From the NCBI GenBank assembly GCA_934654805.1, contig CAKUGW010000051.1, forward strand, positions 1 to 20,052: a DNA stretch of 20,052 nt, written 5' to 3'. Positions 1 through 8,806 of this stretch are shown here, piece after piece. How positions within the stretch are numbered: position 1 is the first letter of the stretch; each line of letters opens with the position of its first letter. The translations under genes and the position numbers were made by a program. Under the pieces are notes generated by a model that worked only from the letters and a program-made list of their open reading frames with translations, made no database searches and was not told where the DNA came from. Source of the DNA: an uncultured Kiritimatiellota bacterium (lineage in GTDB: Bacteria; Verrucomicrobiota; Kiritimatiellia; RFP12; UBA1067).

Positions 1-73
1 GGGAAATCCGCACGTCCGGTTTGATGAGGGGGAAGTCGCATCGGCGAAGCCGAGGCGTGGGTCTCTACTCTAC
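1..73 (+). mobile_element. Group II intron, 3' end (partial domain V, complete domain VI)
   Basis: Seen: the window opens inside a domain V hairpin. A GAAA tetraloop lies at about 3-6, followed by the 3' strand TCCGCACGTCCGGTTT. Domain VI follows. An apical stem TCGGC/GCCGA closes a GAA loop, and a basal helix pairs GAG+GGGG (about 26-32) with TCTCT+CTC (62-70), leaving A67 unpaired. A67 is the seventh base from the proposed 3' end at C73, and the intron ends in AC. Known: group II introns end in AY, and the branch-point A is bulged 7 or 8 bases from the 3' splice site. Inference: the 3' splice site is 73/74. The 5' part, including any reverse transcriptase/maturase gene, is outside the window, so class and self-mobility cannot be judged. 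Base pairing was checked by eye, not by covariance model. Confidence 0.88.
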
Positions 74-3000
74 AAACGAACGATTAGATGCTTGGCGGTC
101 TTGTCGGCGTTCCTGTGTACGCGGGCGGTGGCGGATGAAGTCCGCTGGACGAACGTGAACAGCGGGCAGCAGGACTGGGCGGCAGTCGCGAACTGGCAGG
201 GGGCGACCGACTACCCGTCGGGAGCGGTGGATGCGGCGATTCTGCCGGAGGAGCCCGTCGCCATCGGCAATGGCTCGGCCGTCCAGACCGTCCGGCTTCC
301 GAACGCGACGGCATTCTCAATCGGCTCTGTGTCGGGTACGTGGTTGCATCGAATCGCCACCTATGACCGCACGGGGGCTTCCGTCACGCCGCGCGCGGTG
401 ACTGTCGGCGACACGTCCGGATTCGATGGCGTGTGGATGGGCAATGCCTTGAAATGGAGCCTCCTTCTCTCCGGCGTCGCGTCGTCGCCACGCCTCTCGG
501 CGATTGATGCCGCGAACCGTCCGACGGTCAATGTGCCGACTGGCGTTTCCGCGACGCTGGACGCCGTGACGGGAACATCCGGCTATCTGGTCAAGGAAGG
601 TGCGGGTTCTTTGCTCGTGCGGGGCGCGCTCAACGCGGATGCGCAGCGGATTGACGTCAACGCCGGCGTTCTGGAACTGGAGGGGGCACCTGATGTTTCG
701 GATGCGCCCGGCGGCGATCCCGTCTTCTGGGTCGATGCGGCGCGCACGAACCGCATGGACTTGGCGGAAGGCGCGGACGGACGCCTGCATGTCGCGGCCT
801 GGCGCGATGCCCGTGACGGGCACGAGGCGATTGTCGCGACGGCTTTCGGTGGTGTGAGCGGCGGTTATCGCCCGTTTCTTTCGTTCGCGGCGTTGGGAGG
901 TCTTCCCGTTGTCGATTTCGGTGCCTATGGCTGGGACAGTACCTATCCGTCGGACAGCAGCCTGGGGCCGAGCGGCGGAATGATCTATGACTTGGGAGAG
1001 AAGGTTCGTAACGTGATCCTCGTCTTTGAAGACACGCAGGTCGCGCGCGCGTTCCCGATTGGGCAGACGAGTGCCTATCAGTTTCATCGCGGGGCGAACA
1101 ACGCCGTGGCCTGCGATTGGACGGACGCGAAGGTGCGCAACGGAATCCTCCGTCTGGACGGCGCCGAAGCCGAATACGGGCAGACTGTCCCGTTCGGACG
1201 TTTCCACATTCTGGAATATGTCCTGACGGGCGAGGGTCTGAAGCCCTCGACGTTTGCGCTCGACCGTGACAGCCGCATCGGCGGCGTGCGTCTCGCCGAA
1301 GCCATCTTCTACACCAACCGCCTGACGCATGCCGAGCGCACGGCGACGCTGCGCTATCTGCGGCGCAAGTGGGGCGATTCCGGGCACATGATTGGAAGTG
1401 ACGTGACTGTGCTGGCGACTTCGGACGAGACGGTGTCCGTGTCCGTACCGTCCGGACGCACGGCGAAGGTCCGTCAGCTGGTGGTCAGCGGCGCGAAGTT
1501 CGTCAAAAGAGGCGACGGCACGCTGAAAGTCGGTCGGTTCCAGCCCGAATCTCCGGTGCTGGAGATCCATGGCGGCGCGGTGGCGTTCGACGAAAAGGCG
1601 ACGCCGGTGGCATCGGACGGTCCGGCGGCAGGGGCGATTTTCTGGGGCGATGCGACGGCGGACAGTTTTGTGGTCGAGGATGGCGCAATCGTGACCTGGA
1701 ACGACTGCCGCGCAGACGTGCGCGCTTGTGCGCAGGTTCAGGTCGGTCATCCGACGCTGGTGGCGAACGCCGTCAACGGCCGGAGGGTCTTGGATTTCGG
1801 AACGGGGCCGGGCGGTACTGGCGGCACGGCTTCGTGGATGAAGGTCATGAACCTCGCCGGGGGCGACTATCCGGTGCGCGAGGCTGTCCAGGTGGTGCGG
1901 ATCACAAACGACACGAACTATCGTCCCAATCTCTTCGGTTGCCAGTCGCAGGTTCTCAACCGTGAGGCGAAAGACGTTTCCCGTCTGCTTCACCTGTCAT
2001 ATGCCTACGGCAAGGCGGCGGCCGGCATCTGGACGATGGACGGCGAGGCCATCGACCCCCTTGCGCGGTTCGACATTGACACGAACGCCTATTATATAGC
2101 CAGTTTTTCGTCCGCCGATGCCGTGGGTGCGCACTGGCTGGCCACTGATCGGGGCTATGAATACGGTGACACGCAGCTGGGCGAAGTCCTGCTCTATGAC
2201 CGGGTCCTGTCGGATGCCGAACGCCAGCGGACGATCGCCTACCTGATGAAGAAATGGAAGGGCGTCGATGCGCCGTTTGCGCAGTCGCCGGCGAAAATTC
2301 GCCGCATGGAGTTCTCAAAGGACAATGCCCAGCCAAAGCTTGTCGCCGATGCTGACACGACGATTGGCGAAGTCGTGCTGTCGGCGGGCGGAACGCTCAC
2401 AAAGACCGGCACCGGCAAGGTCACGGTCGAGACGCCGGTTCGCGGCGGCGTGACGGCACTTGCCGTTGCGGGCGGGACGCTCGAACTGGCTGGCGGACTG
2501 ACACCGACAGCGTTCGATTCGGCGGCTTTCCATCTGGACGCCAGCCGGACGTCGTCATTCGTTTGGCGCGAGGGGCAGGCGCGCGACGGACGGATCGCGC
2601 GCTGGTACGACTGCCGGGACAACGGGAAGTATGCGGCGACGCCGTTCATCGCGGCGGGCGACAACATTTGGTATCGCGGCGGGATGACGAACGCCCAGTA
2701 TGCCGTTTCCGACGGTTCGGACGGACTGTCGGCGGGCTTGCCCTACGTTGATTTCGGCATCCATCAGAACAACTTGGACAACGCGGGCTCGTCCGGCATG
2801 TACCTGTACGAGGCTACCGGCGCGCGTGCGCAGATTCCTGTGCGGGAGTTCCATGCGGTCTTCCAGTTCTCCGGCAAGAACAGCACGCCGCTAGGCGGAG
2901 AAAGCGGACCGGGAGCTGCGGCACTGGTGCCGAGCGGCAAGGATTTTGGCGGCTACTTCTCCGGTTGCACGACGGCCGTCTCGGCGCCGAAGATGTCGGA

Positions 3001-3682
3001 TGGCTCGGCTTGGTATACGGCCAACGCCTATCGTCCCGATGGCGCGGACGCGACGACGTCGTTCATCGTCTATTCCATCGCGTTCCCGGAGGCGGTCAAG
3101 GCCTGGAACATCGCCATTGACCGCAACTGCGGCGTAGGCGGCCTGAAGCTGTGTGAACTGGTCATCTACACGGACGGCACCAACGACACGGCCACGGCGA
3201 CGGCCATCAACAGGCATCTCCTGAAGAAATGGAAGGGCCTTGGCGACGGCGGCGACTTCGGCACGCGGCTCCCGCTCGCGGTGGCCGACGGCGCCTCGCT
3301 TCGGGTCGGCGGTGCGATGCAGCGGTTTGTCGTGCCGACGCTGACGGGCGGCGGCACGGTCGATGTGGGCGATGTGGAGGGCCTCGCACGCCTCGATGTC
3401 ACGATAGCGGCGGACGGCACGATTGAGCCGGTTCGCGTGAAGGGGCGCGTGACGTTGGCGGACACGCTGACGTTGGCGGTCGACATTCGCTCGAAGAAGA
3501 AACCGGCGCCCGGCACCTACTTGCTCTTCGAGGCGGACGACCTCGTGAACGCCGCGTCCGCGAACTGGGTCTACGAGACGACCGGCTCGTGGACGGATGC
3601 CCGCCTCTACACGTTTGTGCGGGACGGCAACAAGGTCTATTTGGAAGTTCAAAAGAAAGGATTCGTTTACTATGTTCGCTAA
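74..3682 (+). CDS. Secreted LamG-like / beta-strand-repeat protein, start codon cut off by the intron (3' exon)
   Basis: The reading frame is open from the intron boundary: codons from 74 read KRTIRCLAVLSAFLCTRAVADE, a Sec signal peptide lacking only its Met. I infer that ATG ends the 5' exon, giving a spliced protein of 1203 residues. Start-codon calling alone would choose TTG at 92, which removes the basic n-region; ATG at 88 is out of frame and stops after 16 codons. The body has three repeats of a concanavalin-A-like (LamG-type) module, about residues 218-434, 522-729 and 818-1054. Each opens with an F-W/H-x-D motif and closes with a helix ending in KW. Short 'G..K.G.G.L.V' strands like autotransporter-associated repeats separate them, and a beta-rich tail ends in KKGFVYYVR. 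The likely role is a surface or secreted adhesin or glycan binder; no catalytic motif is visible. It overlaps the next gene by 11 bases. The class of protein is secure, its ligand unknown. Confidence 0.85.
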   Translation, partial: KRTIRCLAVLSAFLCTRAVADEVRWTNVNSGQQDWAAVANWQGATDYPSGAVDAAILPEEPVAIGNGSAVQTVRLPNATAFSIGSVSGTWLHRIATYDRTGASVTPRAVTVGDTSGFDGVWMGNALKWSLLLSGVASSPRLSAIDAANRPTVNVPTGVSATLDAVTGTSGYLVKEGAGSLLVRGALNADAQRIDVNAGVLELEGAPDVSDAPGGDPVFWVDAARTNRMDLAEGADGRLHVAAWRDARDGHEAIVATAFGGVSGGYRPFLSFAALGGLPVVDFGAYGWDSTYPSDSSLGPSGGMIYDLGEKVRNVILVFEDTQVARAFPIGQTSAYQFHRGANNAVACDWTDAKVRNGILRLDGAEAEYGQTVPFGRFHILEYVLTGEGLKPSTFALDRDSRIGGVRLAEAIFYTNRLTHAERTATLRYLRRKWGDSGHMIGSDVTVLATSDETVSVSVPSGRTAKVRQLVVSGAKFVKRGDGTLKVGRFQPESPVLEIHGGAVAFDEKATPVASDGPAAGAIFWGDATADSFVVEDGAIVTWNDCRADVRACAQVQVGHPTLVANAVNGRRVLDFGTGPGGTGGTASWMKVMNLAGGDYPVREAVQVVRITNDTNYRPNLFGCQSQVLNREAKDVSRLLHLSYAYGKAAAGIWTMDGEAIDPLARFDIDTNAYYIASFSSADAVGAHWLATDRGYEYGDTQLGEVLLYDRVLSDAERQRTIAYLMKKWKGVDAPFAQSPAKIRRMEFSKDNAQPKLVADADTTIGEVVLSAGGTLTKTGTGKVTVETPVRGGVTALAVAGGTLELAGGLTPTAFDSAAFHLDASRTSSFVWREGQARDGRIARWYDCRDNGKYAATPFIAAGDNIWYRGGMTNAQYAVSDGSDGLSAGLPYVDFGIHQNNLDNAGSSGMYLYEATGARAQIPVREFHAVFQFSGKNSTPLGGESGPGAAALVPSGKDFGGYFSGCTTAVSAPKMSDGSAWYTANAYRPDGADATTSFIVYSIAFPEAVKAWNIAIDRNCGVGGLKLCELVIYTDGTNDTATATAINRHLLKKWKGLGDGGDFGTRLPLAVADGASLRVGGAMQRFVVPTLTGGGTVDVGDVEGLARLDVTIAADGTIEPVRVKGRVTLADTLTLAVDIRSKKKPAPGTYLLFEADDLVNAASANWVYETTGSWTDARLYTFVRDGNKVYLEVQKKGFVYYVR
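716..3241 (+). repeat. Three tandem LamG-like modules, period about 0.9 kb
   Basis: Module 1 spans about 716-1375, module 2 about 1631-2263 and module 3 about 2522-3241. Each begins with a beta strand of the form [VIA]F-[WH]-x-D-A, has a W-x-D[CA]R motif 25-35 residues in, then a (V/L)DFG motif. Each ends with a '(A/G/K)E..[IL][FLV]YT/D..L' strand and a short helix finishing YLRRKW, YLMKKWKG or HLLKKWKG. The repeats are diverged at DNA level and are clear only in translation. Spacing between starts is about 0.9 kb, because each module carries a 70-100 residue beta-solenoid spacer. Confidence 0.75.
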
Positions 3683-5048
3683 GAAAATGTCGGCACGTGC
3701 CGTTCTGCTGGTTGCGCTGGCGGGGATGTCGGCCGTGCCCGCCGTGGCGCGGACGCAGGCGATCAAGGACCGGCTGGAGTGGTTCAAGGATCAGAAGTTC
3801 GCCCTCTTCCTGCATTTCGGCATCTACGCGACGGCGGGCATCGTCGAGTCGTGGGGGCTGTCGGACGCGGATTCGAGCTGGTCGCGGTTCGAGACGCCGC
3901 AGCTGCAGGGCGACGACTACCGCCGCTTCTACTTCGACCTGAGCCGTGGGTTCAATCCGACGCGGTTCAATGCCGACGAGTGGGCGGACGAGGCCGTGAA
4001 GGGCGGGTTCAAGTACGTGCTCCTGACGACGAAGCACCACGACGGGTTCTGCCTGTACGACTCGAAATACACGAACTACAAGGTCACGGACCCGTCCTGT
4101 CCGTACGCGAAGAACCCGAATGCGGACATCGTGAAGCGGTTCTTCGACGCCAGCCGGGCGCGTGGGCTGGGAATCAGCGCGTATTTCTCGAAAGCCGACT
4201 GGCACGTTGAGAGCTATTGGGAGAATCACGGCATCGGGTTCAAGACCTCGCGACATCCGACCTACGACACGAAGAAGAATCCGGCCAAGTGGCGGGCGTT
4301 TCGGAAATACGTCCGGGGACAGCTACTTGAACTGGCCGAGAACTATGGGCCGTTGGACATGTTCTGGCTTGATTCGGGGTGGGTGAATCCGAAGAACGGA
4401 CAGGACATCGACATCGAAGGCATTCTGGACGCCTGCCGCGTCCGGACGCCGGGCCTGCTGGCCGTGGGGCTCGACAGCAAGAGCCCCTACTGCGACATCG
4501 ACGTGCAGGAAGTGAAACTGCCGCCGACGGCCGTCACGAACAAGGTCTGGGAGTCGTGCTACAAGCTCGGCAAGTACTGGGGCTACCACTACGACGATAC
4601 CTACAAGACGCCGCGTGAGGTCATCCACCTGCTGTTGGAGGTCGTGGCCAAGGGCGGTAACTTGGCGCTGGGCGTCGGGCCGATGCCGGACGGGCGGTTG
4701 CCCGTCCCGGCCGTCGTCTGCATGCGCAAGGTCGGCGCGTGGCTCAAGGCGCACGGTTCGGCCGTCTATGCGACACGTCCGCGCGCGCCGTTCTTCCGTG
4801 ACCGCTGGGCGTTTACGCAGTCCAAGTCGGGCGACCGCACGTATGCGATTCGCCTGTGGGACGAAAAGGAATCCGCCGCATCCACAGCGATTCTCCCCGC
4901 CGATCCGGCGCTCGGCAAGGTGGCGAAAGTCACGCACGTCAAGACGGGCAAGACCTTGCCCGTGACGCGCGTTCCCGGTGGCTTTGAGATTGACTTCAGG
5001 GCGGTGTCTCCGCACGATGCCTGTGCGGATGCCGTGGTGATCGAATGA
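3672..5048 (+). CDS. Alpha-L-fucosidase, GH29, exported
   Basis: This 458-residue protein is about the usual size for GH29. It hydrolyses terminal alpha-L-fucose from glycans. The signal peptide (residues 1-26, ending AVPAVA) predicts periplasmic or external action. Family signatures are in order: LFLHFGIYA (H48), TTKHHDGFCLYDSKYTNY (H122-H123), DMFWLDSGW with D234 at the retaining nucleophile position, WESC..LGKYWGY, and KGGNLALGVGPMPDG. The start is ATG 3672 rather than the in-frame codon at 3597. It follows AAAGG by 11 bases and opens with the signal peptide, while the earlier codon would add residues encoded inside the previous gene. It overlaps the upstream gene by 11 bases and the downstream gene by an ATGA, so translational coupling is likely. 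All key motifs look intact. Linkage specificity and the acid/base residue cannot be assigned from sequence alone. Confidence 0.94.
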   Translation: MFAKKMSARAVLLVALAGMSAVPAVARTQAIKDRLEWFKDQKFALFLHFGIYATAGIVESWGLSDADSSWSRFETPQLQGDDYRRFYFDLSRGFNPTRFNADEWADEAVKGGFKYVLLTTKHHDGFCLYDSKYTNYKVTDPSCPYAKNPNADIVKRFFDASRARGLGISAYFSKADWHVESYWENHGIGFKTSRHPTYDTKKNPAKWRAFRKYVRGQLLELAENYGPLDMFWLDSGWVNPKNGQDIDIEGILDACRVRTPGLLAVGLDSKSPYCDIDVQEVKLPPTAVTNKVWESCYKLGKYWGYHYDDTYKTPREVIHLLLEVVAKGGNLALGVGPMPDGRLPVPAVVCMRKVGAWLKAHGSAVYATRPRAPFFRDRWAFTQSKSGDRTYAIRLWDEKESAASTAILPADPALGKVAKVTHVKTGKTLPVTRVPGGFEIDFRAVSPHDACADAVVIE

Positions 5049-8000
5049 GCGCGACGTTGCTCAGTGGCCTCCTTCTGGGAGCGGCTTTTTTGGATGGACC
5101 CGTTGCGCCGTTGCCGGACGGCGTGGGCGGCAGCCCCGAAGAGGTCATGTCGCTGACGGACGCTTGGACGAGCCGGACGGCGACACGGGTGCGCTATTCC
5201 CTGAATGGCCTTTGGCAGTCACGCGCGGTCGGCGAGACGAATGCGTGGACATGGCTGAAGGTTCCCCTGTCCATGACGGGCGTCAATCCGCATCGCGTCT
5301 ATCGTCGCGCTTTCGTGATGCCGAAAGTGACGGCGGGGCGGCGCGTTCGTCTGCGGCTCGACCTGTTCTGCACGCATGCGTGGGTGCGGCTGGACGGGCG
5401 TCTCATGGGCGAGGGCGATTTCCCGTCGGCAGAGTTCGACCTGACTGAAGCCGTCCGCCCCGGCGCGCGGCAGGTCTTGGAAATCGAGGTCGTGGGGGCG
5501 CATCTCAACAGGGAGACGCTCGACTACAACGCCGGCTTTCGCGTGGCGGCGAAAGTCGCCCGCCGCCCGTTTCGCGGCGGCGGCCTGACGGGCGATGTCT
5601 TTCTGGACATTCTGCCGCCGCACAGCCGTCTGGTCGCCCCGTGGGTGGAATGCTCGGTGGCGGAAGGGCGCGTCACGTTCAAGGCCGAGAGTGTGCGCCT
5701 GCCGTCGGAGGGCGTCCGTCTCAAGGCCGAGGTGACGGGGTGCGGCGCGCGGAAGCGTTTCGAGTCGGGTGTGCTTCGTCCGGATGCCGAAGGCGTCGTG
5801 TCCTTCTCGGCCGCGTGGAAGGACGCGCGGCAGTGGAACTTTCGAGCCGCGACCAACCTGTACAGCTGCACGTTGTCCCTGTCGACGGCTTCGGGCAAGT
5901 TGCTGGACGTGGCGCATCCGTTCACGTTCGGCTTTCGCGAGATGGCCCTTGCGGGAAACAAGCTGCTGATGAATGGCGTGCCGATTCACCTGCGCATGCT
6001 GCTCGCGCCGATTGCCTGCATGGGGCCCGACCTGTCGAACCTGGACGTGTGCCGCGAGACGTGCCGGCGCCTGAAGGAAGAAGGCTACAATTGCATCACG
6101 GATCAGTATGGATCGGTGCCGGGGTCGTATACCTACAATGAGGCGATCTTGCAGGCCTGTGACGAGTTTGGCATCGCCTACGTCCACACGTTGCCGCACG
6201 TCAAGGACTATGGCGGTGTCGAATCGTTTCTGACGAACGAGACGGGACGCGCGACCTACACGCGCGTGGCGCGACATTTCGTAAAGGCGCATCGGAACCA
6301 TCCGAGCGTGGTCGCCTACGCCATCAACCACAACATGGCCGGGTATCTCGGCGACTTCGATCCCTTGGCGAACGTGGACGGCAAGCGTCTGCCCAAGACG
6401 GTGGACGACACGCCCAAGCGGCGGGTCGCGCATGCGGGCTACGAGATTGTCCGGCGGCTCGATTCGACGCGCCCCTGCTATCACCATGCCGGCGGCGATC
6501 TCGACGACATCATCACGACCAACACGTATCTCGACTGGGTGCCGCGGCAGGAGCGGAGCGACTGGTTCGGCGCGTGGTCGACGCGCGGGACGAAGCCGTG
6601 GATCCTGGTCGAATACGGCATGCCGCACATCGCCAACTGGTCGAGCTACCGGGGGCCGCAGTTCATCTGGGATGCGCGCGTCTACCAGTCGATTGTCGCG
6701 GCCGAGGCGGCCAGTTCCTTTCTCGGCGATGCGATGTTTTCCGACGCGCCCGCGACGCATGCCGTTCTCGCCGCCGAGGAGGCGCTGTGGGCGAAGGGCC
6801 GTCCGTGGAGCTGGATGCGGGAGATGCACGAGAAAGTCATGGAGCTGGATTGCGGCTATCAGGAGGTGCTGTGCTACTACATGGCTGACAATTGGCGTTC
6901 GATGCGGGCCTGGGGACTGACGGGCGCATTGCCGTGGGATCAGAAGCGCGCGATGTTCCGGCTGGCGCGTCCCGCGCGTCCGCGCGAGAACCCGAACCGT
7001 TATCGGAGTCTCAAGCGGCCCGGTGTCGTGCCGGATCGACTGGGTGCGTACGACCAGTATTTCATCGACGCCGGCGATCGCGAGAAGTGGTGCCGTCAGC
7101 CGATTGCCGACGTGATCCGCCGTTGGAATCAGGACGATTGCGCGTTCATCGGCGGGGACGAGGTCTTCACCGACAAGGCGCACCATGTCCGGCCGGGCGA
7201 GAAGTTCCGCAAGCGGTTGGTGATCGTCAACGATCGCTTCGAGGCAACGGACTACGCATGGCGCGTGAATCTTGTCGCGGAGAGCGGACAGACGGTGGCT
7301 CGTAAGGCCGGGCGCATCCGTGTGGCGCCGGGTCTGCGTGGCGAGGTGCCTGTCGAGCTGACGGTGCCAAGTGTGGGTGACTACACGCTCAAGGCCACGT
7401 TCGCGGCACCGGGCTGGTCTTCGGAGGACAGTTTCGAGATTACGGCGTTGGCCGCCGCCACCGGTCGGTTTCCAAAGGCGGTTGCACTCTACGACCCGAA
7501 GGGCCTGACGGCGGCGAACTTCGATCGGCTGGGCGTCCCCTATCGGCGCATACGGACGGTGCAGGAGGCGCGAACGGCGGCGTGCGTGACGCATGATCTC
7601 GTGGTCGGGCGCGAATCGCTGACGCGCGACTTGCTGGATGCCGTTCTTTATGAGCAGTGGTCACGCGCACGGCTTCTCGTCTTCGAGCAGACGAAGGACA
7701 CGTTAGAGTCCATTGGCTTCCGTGTGCAGGAATATGGACTGCGGAATGCCTTTCCGCGTTTCGCGGACGACGCCCTCGGTCGTTTGACGGAAGGGCTCTT
7801 GCGCGACTGGGCAGGGGCGTCCACGCTGATTGCGCCGGCCGTGTCGGCGGCGGAAGCCGGGCCGGGACAGATTGCGCGCTATCCCGAAACGACGTGGGCG
7901 GGCTACACCGTGGCGCGGCCCTATCGGGCGGGGCTGCGGGGCTCGGTGGCGACGGTGCTGCCCGAAAAGCCGACGTGCGGCGATTTTCGTCCGCTTGCGG

Positions 8001-8767
8001 ACGGCGGCTGGGGGCTTCAATACGCGCCGCTCATCGACTGGCGCGTGGAGTTCGGCCGCGTCACGCTCTGCCAGTTCGACGTCACGGGTCGCACGGTGCC
8101 GGAGCCTGCGGCGGACGAACTGGTGCGCCGTCTCGTGCGGCGGCTGGTCGAAGAGAAGGATTTGCCGGATGCCGTTTGGGTGAAGCCGCACGGCAAGGAT
8201 GCCGGAACGGCGTTGCACAACGGGAACTGGGGCGTTTTGGATGCGGATTCGCATCCGGGGCGTCAGGTGCATCTCGTCACGTCCGGTGCGGAGAAGCCGG
8301 TCGGGTTCGATGATCGCGTGGCCCGTGAGGGGCTGCGTGTGCTTTGCGTTGGATTGAATGCGGACGAGACGCGTCGCTGGTGTCCGGTGCCGATTACCGT
8401 CGCGGCCACGAACGGTGCGTATTTCACGCGCCTGGAGAAGTTTCCGAAAGAGCTGAACGGCATCTCGAACGCCGAACTGGCCTGGCACGGCGCGATGAGC
8501 TTTGCGGCGATTGGGCCGGGCATCGGCGACGGCACGGCGGCTCTGCGCGTCATCCGGCACGGCAAGGGATACTACGTGCTTATGCAGGTGGCCCCGTGGC
8601 AGATCGACGATTTCGCGAAGCCCTATCTGCGCGCGACGAAGCGGCGGACATGGCAGCTCTTCTGCCGGATTCTCGGCGCGATGGACGCCGGCTCGCGCAA
8701 CCACCGGGTGCACTACGCGGATGCACCCGTCTTCGCGGATGATCCCTATCGGTATTTCTGCTGGTAG
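5045..8767 (+). CDS. GH2-like glycosidase-fold protein with altered acid/base position
   Basis: The 1240-residue protein begins at an ATG overlapping the fucosidase stop (ATGA). The first 20 residues are a weak signal peptide. An N-terminal sugar-binding jelly roll (about 40-190) carries 'VYRRAFVMP' and 'HAWVRLDG', followed by an immunoglobulin-like domain (about 195-300) and a TIM barrel (from about 300). In the barrel, RNHPSVVAYAINHN (417-430) aligns with the GH2 motif RNHPSV..WS.GNE, so the acid/base Glu is replaced by Asn430. The nucleophile motif KPWILVEYG is kept (E523). The C-terminal third (about 740-1240) has a beta-sandwich and a region I do not recognise, possibly a degenerate flavodoxin/GATase-like fold. 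It may be a divergent glycosidase with a displaced acid, or a non-catalytic glycan binder. Family-level membership is fairly sure; activity is not. Confidence 0.82.
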   Translation: MSATLLSGLLLGAAFLDGPVAPLPDGVGGSPEEVMSLTDAWTSRTATRVRYSLNGLWQSRAVGETNAWTWLKVPLSMTGVNPHRVYRRAFVMPKVTAGRRVRLRLDLFCTHAWVRLDGRLMGEGDFPSAEFDLTEAVRPGARQVLEIEVVGAHLNRETLDYNAGFRVAAKVARRPFRGGGLTGDVFLDILPPHSRLVAPWVECSVAEGRVTFKAESVRLPSEGVRLKAEVTGCGARKRFESGVLRPDAEGVVSFSAAWKDARQWNFRAATNLYSCTLSLSTASGKLLDVAHPFTFGFREMALAGNKLLMNGVPIHLRMLLAPIACMGPDLSNLDVCRETCRRLKEEGYNCITDQYGSVPGSYTYNEAILQACDEFGIAYVHTLPHVKDYGGVESFLTNETGRATYTRVARHFVKAHRNHPSVVAYAINHNMAGYLGDFDPLANVDGKRLPKTVDDTPKRRVAHAGYEIVRRLDSTRPCYHHAGGDLDDIITTNTYLDWVPRQERSDWFGAWSTRGTKPWILVEYGMPHIANWSSYRGPQFIWDARVYQSIVAAEAASSFLGDAMFSDAPATHAVLAAEEALWAKGRPWSWMREMHEKVMELDCGYQEVLCYYMADNWRSMRAWGLTGALPWDQKRAMFRLARPARPRENPNRYRSLKRPGVVPDRLGAYDQYFIDAGDREKWCRQPIADVIRRWNQDDCAFIGGDEVFTDKAHHVRPGEKFRKRLVIVNDRFEATDYAWRVNLVAESGQTVARKAGRIRVAPGLRGEVPVELTVPSVGDYTLKATFAAPGWSSEDSFEITALAAATGRFPKAVALYDPKGLTAANFDRLGVPYRRIRTVQEARTAACVTHDLVVGRESLTRDLLDAVLYEQWSRARLLVFEQTKDTLESIGFRVQEYGLRNAFPRFADDALGRLTEGLLRDWAGASTLIAPAVSAAEAGPGQIARYPETTWAGYTVARPYRAGLRGSVATVLPEKPTCGDFRPLADGGWGLQYAPLIDWRVEFGRVTLCQFDVTGRTVPEPAADELVRRLVRRLVEEKDLPDAVWVKPHGKDAGTALHNGNWGVLDADSHPGRQVHLVTSGAEKPVGFDDRVAREGLRVLCVGLNADETRRWCPVPITVAATNGAYFTRLEKFPKELNGISNAELAWHGAMSFAAIGPGIGDGTAALRVIRHGKGYYVLMQVAPWQIDDFAKPYLRATKRRTWQLFCRILGAMDAGSRNHRVHYADAPVFADDPYRYFCW

Positions 8768-8806
8768 GTAGAACTGGATTTCAAGTCAAGAGAAAGGATT
8801 GAAACA

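Noticed and set aside
88..138. ATG at 88 or TTG at 92 as the real start of the first gene
   Set aside because: ATG 88 is out of frame and stops after 16 codons. TTG 92 removes the basic n-region and has no ribosome binding site; the frame runs cleanly to the intron boundary.
3597..3671. Longer fucosidase start inside the upstream gene
   Set aside because: It places 25 extra residues before a clear signal peptide; ATG 3672 has its own ribosome binding site.
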